DNA from: JAJNPS01 sp031430315
Lineage (GTDB): Bacteria; Pseudomonadota; Alphaproteobacteria; Rhodobacterales; Rhodobacteraceae
Assembly (NCBI GenBank): GCA_031430315.1
Contig: JANPBI010000221.1
Span: 1 to 11,086, forward strand
DNA length: 11,086 nucleotides
Direction: 5' to 3'
In this document: positions 1 to 7,648 of the stretch, in pieces
How the letters are laid out: the number at the start of each line of letters is the position of its first letter
How positions within the stretch are numbered: the stretch's first letter is position 1
Notes under the pieces: generated by a model
Database searches by the model: none
Told to the model about the DNA's origin: nothing
Seen by the model: the letters and a program-made list of their open reading frames with translations, nothing else
Translations under genes and position numbers: made by a program

Positions 1-774
1 CGAAATGCCGGACTGGCGGCCTTGCGACAGAGTGCGGTACCGCCCGATTTCGTCCAGTTTGCCGATGGCGAGTGCGCTGTTGACGCCAGCTGGTTCACAG
101 CCGCCCTCGCTGCGTTCTCGGACCAACCCGGGTCCGTCGTCGTCTGTGGCCGACGGCGTGAAAGATTCCCGGAAAAATCAGTCTATAACCGTCTTTGCGA
201 CCGAGAATGGGATACGGCCGTTGGTCTTGCGCTTGCCTGTGGGGGCGACGCCCTGATGCGCTATCAGCCCTTGGTCGATGCCGGCGGCTATCGCGATGAC
301 CTGATCGCGGGCGAAGAGCCTGAACTCTGCCTTCGCCTGCGCCAAAAGGGGGGGGAGATCCGAAGGATTGACGCCGAAATGACGCTGCACGATGCAGCAA
401 TCACCCGGTTTTCCCAGTGGTGGCGCCGCAGCAAGCGCGCGGGGCATGCCTTTGCCGAAGGTGCCTCATTGCATGGTGCCCCACCCGACCGTCACTGGGT
501 TCGCGAAACGCGACGTGCCATCATCTGGGGCGCGGGGGTGCCGATTGCCGCTGTCACTGGTGGCCTTGTAGTGCATCCGGCGTTTTTTGCGATTCTGGGT
601 TTGTGGCCATTGCAAACCTTGCGTCTTGGTTTGAAGTGGCGCCAGGACGGGCGGATCGGATGGGAGGCGGCTGCCTTCGCAATTCCGGCAAAGATCGCCG
701 AGGCCTTGGGTGTAATCGCCTATTGGTGGGGCCGCATTCGGGGCCGCCGTCGCGGCTTGATCGAGTACAAATAG
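1..774 (+). CDS. Family 2 glycosyltransferase, 5'-truncated by window edge
   Basis: A GT-A fold (family 2) glycosyltransferase that moves a sugar from a nucleotide-sugar donor to an unidentified acceptor, probably at the inner face of the membrane. The frame is open from base 1 and 257 residues are visible. It opens with RNAGLAA, a conserved family 2 motif that normally lies some 70-80 residues into the protein, so that much is probably missing; the internal TTG at 22 is not the true start. Seen: a DXD-like site as ADGEC (visible residues 21-25), with Glu where Asp is usual; ACGGDALMR (about 79-87); AGEEPEL (103-109); TLHDA (128-132); QWWRR (139-143). A hydrophobic stretch (about 173-212) suggests membrane association. 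An A4G8 run lies inside the gene. Downstream is a 445-base gap, so it is probably not in the synthase operon. Family assignment is firm; donor and acceptor are unknown. Confidence 0.85.
   Translation, partial: RNAGLAALRQSAVPPDFVQFADGECAVDASWFTAALAAFSDQPGSVVVCGRRRERFPEKSVYNRLCDREWDTAVGLALACGGDALMRYQPLVDAGGYRDDLIAGEEPELCLRLRQKGGEIRRIDAEMTLHDAAITRFSQWWRRSKRAGHAFAEGASLHGAPPDRHWVRETRRAIIWGAGVPIAAVTGGLVVHPAFFAILGLWPLQTLRLGLKWRQDGRIGWEAAAFAIPAKIAEALGVIAYWWGRIRGRRRGLIEYK
348..355 (+). repeat. G8 homopolymer tract in glycosyltransferase gene
   Basis: Eight consecutive G preceded by four A, read as Lys-Gly-Gly-Glu just after the AGEEPEL motif. The frame is intact as given. Such runs are prone to slippage in replication and to sequencing error; a one-base change would truncate the protein before its C-terminal membrane segment. 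Confidence 0.7.
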
Positions 775-1048
775 TCGGCGTTTGTGTCATCGGCGCAGGG
801 GTATCGTGTGCCAGAAACCTGCAATGGCCGATTCGCAAAACGGTTACAAAACCGAATGAATTCGCAGGAATGCGCCGGATTAGGCGGCGTGTCGTGGTCG
901 ATGGCTGACACTGGCAAGGGCATTGTCCATTCCTCAGCAACAAATCGCGATTGAGGGCGCTCGGGCATGGTAGAAATTCCTCACTTTTCGCTTGGAAATG
1001 CCCCGAAAAATCTGGAGATCCGTTCGCTTAGTGATAGTTGCAACTGGA

Positions 1049-1063
1049 TTGTTTCTGAAACAA
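1049..1063. promoter_or_regulatory. 15-bp palindrome, candidate operator
   Basis: TTGTTTC-T-GAAACAA: two perfect 7-base arms around a single central T, in the AT-rich part of the intergenic region, 157 bases before the synthase ATG. Symmetry does not extend further on either side. It is not GC-rich and has no U-tract, so it fits a dimeric regulator site better than a terminator. The regulator is unknown and no regulator gene is in the window. Confidence 0.4.
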
Positions 1064-1206
1064 AAACGACAAAGAAAGGCCATGGTTTTGGTTTTTCTTG
1101 GCCCTGCGATGCGATAGCTTGCACCGTATAGGTTTATGACGTTTTCCGGGGGTTTCGGACGTGCCGGTATTGAAAGGTTCTGTTCAGCGGCGCTTTGTCC
1201 GGGCGC

Positions 1207-1213
1207 AAAGGGA
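1207..1213 (+). promoter_or_regulatory. Ribosome-binding site setting the synthase start
   Basis: AAAGGGA with a six-base spacer to ATG at 1220. The alternative in-frame ATG at 1136 has only a weak AGGT before it, and its extra 28 codons contain no family sequence. This site favours 1220 as the start. Confidence 0.6.
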
Positions 1214-1219
1214 TTTCTG

Positions 1220-4200
1220 ATGACCGCTGGCGGCAAGGAAAATTTGGACGTAGCAGACACTGACATCGCGATTGTCGGAATGGCCGCGCACTTGCCCGGC
1301 GCACCCGACATTGCCACCTATTGGAACAATCTTGCGCAGGGCATCGAATCCATCCGCGTCCTTTCGGAAGAAGAGCTGCTTGCCAACGGTGAAACACCGG
1401 GGAACCTGCGACGGCCCAACTATGTGCCGGCGGCCGCAACCTTGGACAAGTTTGAACATTTCGACGCCGACTTTTTTGGGTTCTCCCCCAAGGAAGCCGC
1501 GATCCTTGACCCCCAGCACCGGCAGTTCCTGGAAGTGGCGTGGGAGGCCCTGGAAAACGCAGGCCATCCACCGGAGAACTTTGCCGGTCCCATTGGCGTC
1601 TATGCGGGCTGCGGCATGGGCAGCTATTTCTATTTCAACATCTGCAGCAATCGTGACCTGGTCGACCAGACCGGCATGTTCTTGTTGCGCCACACCGGGA
1701 ACGACAAGGATTTCATGGCGACGCGGGTCAGTCACATCTTTGACCTGAAAGGCCCGTCGCTTAACGTCCAGACCGCCTGTTCGACCTCGCTTGTTGCAGT
1801 GCATCTGGCCGCGCAAGCCTTGCTCAACGGCGAATGTGACATGGCTTTGGCGGGTGGTGTGACAATCGAACTGCCCCATGCACGCGGATATCTTTTCACC
1901 GAAGGCGAGATTCTGTCGCCGGATGGCCATTGCCACGCCTTTGATCACCGTGCCCAGGGTACTGTTTTTGGGTCGGGTGCGGGTTGCGTTGTGCTAAGGC
2001 GTGCACAGGACGCGATCCGGGATGGAGACCATATCTGGGCCATCCTGAAAGGGTCGGCTGTCAACAACGACGGGTCCGCAAAGGCGGGCTATCTTGCGCC
2101 GTCGGTTGACGGCCAGGCGCGCTGCATCGCCGAGGCTCAAGCGGTTGCCGGTGTAGCCGCAGACAGTATTTCGTATGTCGAATGCCATGGCACGGGAACC
2201 TATCTTGGCGATCCCATCGAGGTAGCGGCCCTGACCCAGGCCTATCGTGAGACATCTTCGGCCGTCGGGACCTGTCGGATCGGTTCGGTCAAGACCAATA
2301 TCGGACATCTCGATACCGCTGCTGGCGTGGCCAGTTTGATCAAAGTGGCATTGTCGCTGCACCACAAACAGCTGCCGCCCTCGCTGGGATACGAAGCCCC
2401 CAATCCTGCGATTGATTTCGACACGTCGCCGTTTCGGGTCAACGATCGTCTGGTCAACTGGACGGCGGCGGTGCCACGGCGCGCAGGGGTAAACAGCCTT
2501 GGCGTTGGCGGCACAAATGCACATGCGATCTTGCAAGAGGCACCGCTTCGCCAACAGTCCGAACCCAGTCTCTGGCCATTTCAACCCATTGTCTTGTCGG
2601 CAAAATCCAAAGCAGCGCTGGACGGTGCGGCGTCTCAACTTGCGGCCCATCTCAGGGCACGACCGGATCAGGCACTTGCAGATGTGGCCTATACGCTGAA
2701 GGACGGACGTCGGGCGTTTGAGCGCCGTCGCGTCCTTGTGGCCGCCGATCATGACGAAGCCGCCCATCTGCTGGAGGGCGGCGATGCGCGCAGGGTCTTC
2801 AATCACGACTATCTCGGGGCCGATCCGGACGTCGTTTTCATGTTCCCGGGCGGCGGTGCGCAATACGCGGGCATGGCGCGGGATCTTTACGAAACCGAAC
2901 CAGTTTTTGCCGATTGGATGGATCGTGGTCTCGCGGTTCTGGAGCCAAAGCTCGATTATGACATCCGCGCCTTGTGGTTGCCAAAGCCAGGGACAGAAGC
3001 GGCCGCAAATGACCGGCTGAAGCGCCCTTCGGTGCAATTGCCGCTGATTATGATCACGGAGTATGCCCTGGCCCAGCTTTACCAAAGCTGGGGGGCCGTG
3101 CCCAAGGCGCTGGTCGGTCATTCGATGGGCGAAAATACCGCAGCCTGCCTGGCTGGCGTCATGAGCTTTGAGGACTGCATCGGCCTTGTCCATCTGCGTG
3201 GAACCCTGTTTGACACGATTGCACCTGGCGGGATGTTGTCGGTCCCGTTGTCTGTTGCAGATCTGAAGCCCTATCTTGTCGGGGATCTTGACCTTGCTTC
3301 GGTCAATGCACCGGGACTTTGTGTTGTCTCGGGGCCGGATGCCGACCTGATTGCATTGGCCGAACTGCTGGCGAAAAAGGACATCGAAACCAGCCGTATT
3401 CCCATTGATATCGCTGCCCATAGCCGGATGCTTGCGCCCATCCTTGGGCGGTTTGGCGATTTTTTGCGGTCGATCAAGCTGTCATCTCCAACACTGCCGA
3501 TTATCTCGAACCGTAGCGGATCAGAGCTGACCGCAAGCGAAGCAACGAACCCCGACTATTGGGTTCAGCACCTGCGCAATACAGTGGATTTCCAGTCTTG
3601 TATGGCCACGCTGTTGGCTGAGCCCGGTCGGGTTTACCTTGAGATGGGACCCGGCCGTGCGATGTCATCCTTGGCGCAGGCCAATGGTGTCGCGGCAGGG
3701 CAAGTGATTGCCGCTTTGCGTCATCCTGAACAGCGAATGGCCGATGATGCTTGGCACCTGGCCACGATTGCGCGGCTGTGGGCCTGCGGCGTCCCGGTTG
3801 ACTGGGAGCCGGTCTTTGGCGGCGTCCGACGACTGCGCGTGCCGCTTCCGACCTATGCTTTTCAGAAGAAGCCCTATTTCATAGCGCCCGGACGGGCCGA
3901 GAGCGTCACCGCCGATGCCCTGCCCGTGCGCATCGACGATCTGTCCCAATGGGGATGGAAACCGCACTGGAAGCCGGTCTCGGCTGGTTTCGATATTGCA
4001 GATCTTGCGGAATCAGAAAAGTATAACTGGCTGATATTCATGGATGATATCGGCCTTGGTGCCAATGTTGTGAAACAATTGCGTGCCGCTGGCCATGATG
4101 TCCGGACCGTGCGTGCAGGGGACTCGTTCGGCCCGGATGGCGACGGCGGATTTGTCCTTTCCCCGGAACGGGGGCGCGATGGTTATGATGCATTGATCCG

Positions 4201-7200
4201 CGACCTGGTCGGCAAAGGGTTTGTTCCGAACCGCATCGCGCATTTCTGGTTGGTGACGCGCGGCGAAAGTTTCCGCCCCGGCTCCAGCTTTTTGCATCGC
4301 AACATCGAACAGGGGTTCTTTTCGCTCATGTTCCTGGCCCAGGCCATAGCCGCCGAAAATCTGCCGCGACCGATTCATCTGACTGTGATCAGCACGGATG
4401 CCGCACAGGTTCGGGACGAAGGATTGAGCGCTCCGGAAAAGTCCGCTCTAGTCGGTCCGGTCCGGGTCATTCCTCATGAACTTCCTGGCTTTTCGGCATC
4501 GGCATTGGATGTCCAGTTGCCTGTTGCTGGGCGGGGCGGCCGGGCAAACCTTGACGGGCTGACTGACCAGATCCTGGAGGATCTTCTGTCTGATCCATCG
4601 CCTCGTCTTTTGGCGCTGCGGGGCGTCAAGCTTTACGAACTGGGGCAAAAGCATCTGCCGCTGGCCGATCGGTCCTTTGACTTGCCCCGTGGATCGCATG
4701 TACTGATCACGGGGGGCTTTGGCGGCATAGGTCTGACGGTCGCCGAGGATTTGATTCGCAGGTTTGGGGTCAAGGTGTCGCTGTTGGCGCGACGGGCCCT
4801 GCCGGACCGATCAGTCTGGAAACAGCACCTTGCCAAACAGGATCCAAATGACCCAATCACCCGCCGCATTCTGGCCGTACAGCGGCTGGAAGCATTGGGC
4901 GGTGAAGTTCAGATCGTTCCCGCCGATGTCTGCAACCTGGAAGAAATGCGGATCGGCGTCGCGCAAGGAGAAGCCAGGTTCGGCAAGGTTCGAACAGTGA
5001 TCCATGCCGCAGGCGTGGTCAAAGATGCGCCAATACTCAGCAAGACTTTGGCCGAGGTTGAGGGTGTTTTTGCGCCGAAACTGCACGGCACCTTGGTTTT
5101 AGACCAGCTTTTCCCCGACGGATCGTTGGACCTCTTCGTCCTTTTCGCCTCGACATCAACAGTCACGGGGCCGGCAGGACAAATCGACTATGTCGCGGCC
5201 AACGAATATCTGAACGCGTTTGCGAAGTCCCGGGCGGGTGGCAAGACCAAGGTCATTGCCCTGAATTGGGGCATCTGGACAGGCGTCGGCATGGCTGCCG
5301 AGGCGTTGGCCGACAGGACAGGAAGGCCCCCAGCGCCACGTCTGCCGATTGCCTCCCCGATGTTGGACGAAGCCACGTTTGACGCCAAGGGCAACAGGCT
5401 TTTCACTGCACAATATGGCATGAACCGCTGGGTTCTGGACGGGCACCGCACGAAATCGGGGCAGGCCCTGATCCCGGGGACCGGCATCATCGAGATTGCC
5501 GCCGAAGCCATGCATGCCCATGGCGAGCCGGGCGCGTTTGAACTGCGCGACCTGTACTTCTTTCGTCCGCTGGCGGTCGCCGATGGCGAAAGCCGCCAAA
5601 TCCGCGCCCGGCTGTCCCGTACCGACGAAGGATATGCGTTCGATCTGACATCTGCTGTGGGCAGCAAGGGCCGCACCGGTTGGCAAACCCATGCGCAGGC
5701 GCGGATCATCCCCTTGGCGGACGTCTCCCCAGTGCGGATCGATGTCGCAGCCATTGCTGCCAGATTGCCGGCACCGGAAACTGGCGACGGTCTTGCCAGT
5801 CCGCAAGAGGCGCATCTGGCATTCGGTTCGCGGTGGCGCGTGATCACTTCGCAAACCATCGGCAAGGGCGAAGGGCTTGCGAGACTTGCACTGCCAAAGG
5901 CCTATCGCGGCGAGCCTGACCAAGGCTGGCTGATGCATCCGGCCTTGCTGGATCTGGCGACCGGTTGGGCGATGGGGCTGATTTCCGACTATGAACCGAC
6001 CCATCTTTGGGTGCCGGTATCCTACTCACTCATCCGCATTCACCGGGGTCTGCCGGCCAAGGTTGTCTCTTGGGTCCGAAGTGCCGCCAATAATCGTGCG
6101 CAAGGTGCTACTGCCAGCTTTGACATCGTCTTGATGACCGAAGAGGGGGAGGTTTGCGCCGAGATCGAAGGATTTTCGATTCGGCGGCTAGATGGTGCGC
6201 TGGCGTTCGGTTCCCCCGATGCGCGCGAGCTGGAGTTTGATGAGGGTGGGTCGGCGTCGCGGCCTATGTCACCTGCCGAAGAACGCCTTTTGCATGCCTT
6301 TTCGCAGGGGATTCGGCCTGAGGACGGTGCCGAGGCTTTTGCGCGGGCGGTCCAGTCCGGGCAATCCCAGGTGTTCGTGTCGTCGTTGGACCTGCCGATG
6401 CTGGTGCGCCAGACCACGGCCGCCGACGCCGCGCGAACGGAAAGCCAGACCTTCGATCGGCCCGATCTGGACACCGCCTATCTCGAGCCGCGCAATGATG
6501 TCGAACGCACCCTGGTCGGCTTCTGGCAGGACCTGCTGGGCGTTGGCCAGGTTGGCGTCGAGGACAGCTTTTTTGACTTGGGCGGCCACAGCCTGATCGC
6601 GGTCCGTCTTTTTGCCATGGTCAAGAAAGCCTTCCGAGTCGACTTTCCGATCTCAATCCTGTTCGAGGCCCCGACCATTGCCGCCTGTGCCGCCCTGATC
6701 ATCGAACAGGTCGGAGACAGCACCGCGACGGATCAGCCCGCCAAGGCAGCGGCCCCGAAACGTCGCTTTACCCATCTGGTGCCCATGCATGACGGCGAGG
6801 GTGGACCGCGCCAACCATTCTTCCTGGTGGCGGGCATGTTTGGAAATGTGTTGAATCTGCGCCATCTGGCCCATCTCTTGGGGGGGGATCGTCCATTTTA
6901 TGGGATGCAGGCGCGCGGCCTTTTCGGCGATGCCGAACCACAATTGACGTTGGAAGATGCGGCGCGCGACTATATCGCCGAGCTGCGACAGGTCCAGCCG
7001 CAAGGACCTTATCTGCTGGGTGGCTTTTCTGGGGGCGGCCTGACAGCCTGGGAAATGTCCCGCCAGCTCGAGGCAGCGGGCGAAGAAGTTTCGCTGCTGG
7101 TCTTGCTGGATACCCCACTTCCCATGCGACCCAAACTGTCGCGTCGGGACAAGGCCATCATCAAGATTGCCGAGCTTCGCGCAAAGGGCCCTCGATTTTT

Positions 7201-7642
7201 TGTGGAATGGGCCCGCAATCGCCTGGACTGGGAGCGGCGCAAGAAGCAGAACGGACATGTGGACATGGTCTCTGACCAGCAATTCCACAACGCCGAAATC
7301 GAGGCAGCTTTCCGTAATGCAATCGGAAGTTATGACCTGCCAAAACGGACGGGTCCGACTATACTTTTCAGGCCACCCCTGGACCGTCACTGGCGCGTTT
7401 CAAATGGCAACTGGATCAGCCACGAACGCGAATATGTCTTTGCCGACAACCGGTTGACGCCTTTTGCCCCGTCGATGAGTGTGATCGAAGTGCCTGGAAA
7501 CCACGACTCCATGGTGCTGGAGCCGAATGTGCGGGTCTTGGCCGCGCATCTGCGAAATGTTATTGCGCAAGCTGAGCGCCCGGCAAAGGATGCTGCGGGG
7601 CATGTATCGGCAGGAACGCAACTGCCCATGGCGGCGGAGTAA
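1220..7642 (+). CDS. Single-module type I polyketide synthase, KS-AT-KR-DH-ACP-TE
   Basis: A cytoplasmic modular synthase of 2140 residues that should extend an acyl chain by one unit, reduce and dehydrate the beta-carbon, and release the product. Ketosynthase, about 12-439: Cys187 in TACSTSL, His323 in CHGTGT, His363 in KTNIGH, all present. Acyltransferase, about 538-850: FPGGGAQY, Ser635 in GHSMGE, and AAHS (His734) at the specificity site, which lacks the methylmalonyl YASH pattern and suggests malonyl-CoA. LPTYAFQKKPYF closes that unit. Ketoreductase, structural half about 890-1140 and catalytic half 1158-1350: TGGFGGIG (1164-1171), Lys1287, Ser1311, Tyr1324, Asn1328. It lacks the A-type Trp and keeps one Asp at the LDD position, so B-type is likelier. 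Dehydratase, about 1380-1655: His1409 and Asp1578. Carrier protein, about 1752-1825: Ser1791 in LGGHSL. Thioesterase, about 1845-2120: Ser1937 in GFSGGG, Asp1964, His2095. No enoylreductase or methyltransferase is seen. There is almost no N-terminal extension, hence no obvious docking domain. The KR-before-DH order is unusual. Confidence 0.93.
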   Translation: MTAGGKENLDVADTDIAIVGMAAHLPGAPDIATYWNNLAQGIESIRVLSEEELLANGETPGNLRRPNYVPAAATLDKFEHFDADFFGFSPKEAAILDPQHRQFLEVAWEALENAGHPPENFAGPIGVYAGCGMGSYFYFNICSNRDLVDQTGMFLLRHTGNDKDFMATRVSHIFDLKGPSLNVQTACSTSLVAVHLAAQALLNGECDMALAGGVTIELPHARGYLFTEGEILSPDGHCHAFDHRAQGTVFGSGAGCVVLRRAQDAIRDGDHIWAILKGSAVNNDGSAKAGYLAPSVDGQARCIAEAQAVAGVAADSISYVECHGTGTYLGDPIEVAALTQAYRETSSAVGTCRIGSVKTNIGHLDTAAGVASLIKVALSLHHKQLPPSLGYEAPNPAIDFDTSPFRVNDRLVNWTAAVPRRAGVNSLGVGGTNAHAILQEAPLRQQSEPSLWPFQPIVLSAKSKAALDGAASQLAAHLRARPDQALADVAYTLKDGRRAFERRRVLVAADHDEAAHLLEGGDARRVFNHDYLGADPDVVFMFPGGGAQYAGMARDLYETEPVFADWMDRGLAVLEPKLDYDIRALWLPKPGTEAAANDRLKRPSVQLPLIMITEYALAQLYQSWGAVPKALVGHSMGENTAACLAGVMSFEDCIGLVHLRGTLFDTIAPGGMLSVPLSVADLKPYLVGDLDLASVNAPGLCVVSGPDADLIALAELLAKKDIETSRIPIDIAAHSRMLAPILGRFGDFLRSIKLSSPTLPIISNRSGSELTASEATNPDYWVQHLRNTVDFQSCMATLLAEPGRVYLEMGPGRAMSSLAQANGVAAGQVIAALRHPEQRMADDAWHLATIARLWACGVPVDWEPVFGGVRRLRVPLPTYAFQKKPYFIAPGRAESVTADALPVRIDDLSQWGWKPHWKPVSAGFDIADLAESEKYNWLIFMDDIGLGANVVKQLRAAGHDVRTVRAGDSFGPDGDGGFVLSPERGRDGYDALIRDLVGKGFVPNRIAHFWLVTRGESFRPGSSFLHRNIEQGFFSLMFLAQAIAAENLPRPIHLTVISTDAAQVRDEGLSAPEKSALVGPVRVIPHELPGFSASALDVQLPVAGRGGRANLDGLTDQILEDLLSDPSPRLLALRGVKLYELGQKHLPLADRSFDLPRGSHVLITGGFGGIGLTVAEDLIRRFGVKVSLLARRALPDRSVWKQHLAKQDPNDPITRRILAVQRLEALGGEVQIVPADVCNLEEMRIGVAQGEARFGKVRTVIHAAGVVKDAPILSKTLAEVEGVFAPKLHGTLVLDQLFPDGSLDLFVLFASTSTVTGPAGQIDYVAANEYLNAFAKSRAGGKTKVIALNWGIWTGVGMAAEALADRTGRPPAPRLPIASPMLDEATFDAKGNRLFTAQYGMNRWVLDGHRTKSGQALIPGTGIIEIAAEAMHAHGEPGAFELRDLYFFRPLAVADGESRQIRARLSRTDEGYAFDLTSAVGSKGRTGWQTHAQARIIPLADVSPVRIDVAAIAARLPAPETGDGLASPQEAHLAFGSRWRVITSQTIGKGEGLARLALPKAYRGEPDQGWLMHPALLDLATGWAMGLISDYEPTHLWVPVSYSLIRIHRGLPAKVVSWVRSAANNRAQGATASFDIVLMTEEGEVCAEIEGFSIRRLDGALAFGSPDARELEFDEGGSASRPMSPAEERLLHAFSQGIRPEDGAEAFARAVQSGQSQVFVSSLDLPMLVRQTTAADAARTESQTFDRPDLDTAYLEPRNDVERTLVGFWQDLLGVGQVGVEDSFFDLGGHSLIAVRLFAMVKKAFRVDFPISILFEAPTIAACAALIIEQVGDSTATDQPAKAAAPKRRFTHLVPMHDGEGGPRQPFFLVAGMFGNVLNLRHLAHLLGGDRPFYGMQARGLFGDAEPQLTLEDAARDYIAELRQVQPQGPYLLGGFSGGGLTAWEMSRQLEAAGEEVSLLVLLDTPLPMRPKLSRRDKAIIKIAELRAKGPRFFVEWARNRLDWERRKKQNGHVDMVSDQQFHNAEIEAAFRNAIGSYDLPKRTGPTILFRPPLDRHWRVSNGNWISHEREYVFADNRLTPFAPSMSVIEVPGNHDSMVLEPNVRVLAAHLRNVIAQAERPAKDAAGHVSAGTQLPMAAE
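6880..6887 (+). repeat. G8 homopolymer tract in thioesterase region
   Basis: Eight consecutive G coding Leu-Gly-Gly-Asp near the start of the thioesterase domain. The frame is intact as given. A slip of one base would remove the thioesterase while leaving KS to ACP intact. Confidence 0.7.
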
Positions 7643-7648
7643 CGATTG

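Larger units (their letters stand above)
775..1219. other. Non-coding interval and probable leader of the synthase operon
   Basis: No convincing gene is seen here on either strand. The left half holds a direct repeat ATTCGCA (831-837 and 860-866) flanking a weak 5-bp hairpin (841-845 with 850-854). No strong GC stem with a T-run follows the glycosyltransferase stop, so a terminator is not claimed. GGGCAT (963-968) can pair with ATGCCC (997-1002), with an inner TTCC/GGAA pairing, a weak hint of leader structure. From about 1030 to 1100 the sequence is markedly richer in A and T, as expected near a promoter, and includes the 15-bp palindrome described separately. A possible promoter is TTGGTT (1088-1093) with GCGATA (1111-1116) at 17-base spacing, but the match is poor. 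A 54-codon open frame (967-1131) has low third-position GC and no family resemblance and is not called. Confidence 0.5.

Noticed and set aside
841..854. Hairpin CGGTT-ACAA-AACCG as a terminator of the first gene
   Set aside because: The stem is only five pairs, is not GC-rich, lacks a T-run and lies 67 bases after the stop codon.
417..908. A 163-codon + strand frame overlapping the first glycosyltransferase and the gap
   Set aside because: It lies mostly out of frame within the glycosyltransferase. The translation is rich in Cys, Arg and Pro with no motif, as expected of a shadow frame.
1088..1116. TTGGTT with GCGATA as a promoter
   Set aside because: The 17-base spacing is right but both hexamers match the consensus poorly. 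It is mentioned only as a possibility.
967..1131. A 54-codon open frame in the intergenic region with GAGGG nine bases upstream
   Set aside because: Third-position GC is about 39 percent (21 of 54), far below the neighbouring genes. It spans the palindrome and AT-rich stretch and shows no family motif, membrane segment or signal peptide. It is more likely leader DNA.
1136..1219. A 28-codon N-terminal extension of the synthase starting at ATG 1136
   Set aside because: The ribosome-binding site before 1136 is weak, the added residues match nothing typical of a KS N-terminus, and ATG 1220 has a well-spaced AAAGGGA.
1994..3421. A 475-codon open frame on the minus strand inside the synthase
   Set aside because: It is antisense to the KS-AT region, whose catalytic motifs are unmistakable. 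Long antisense frames are common in GC-rich genes and its translation shows no recognisable family.
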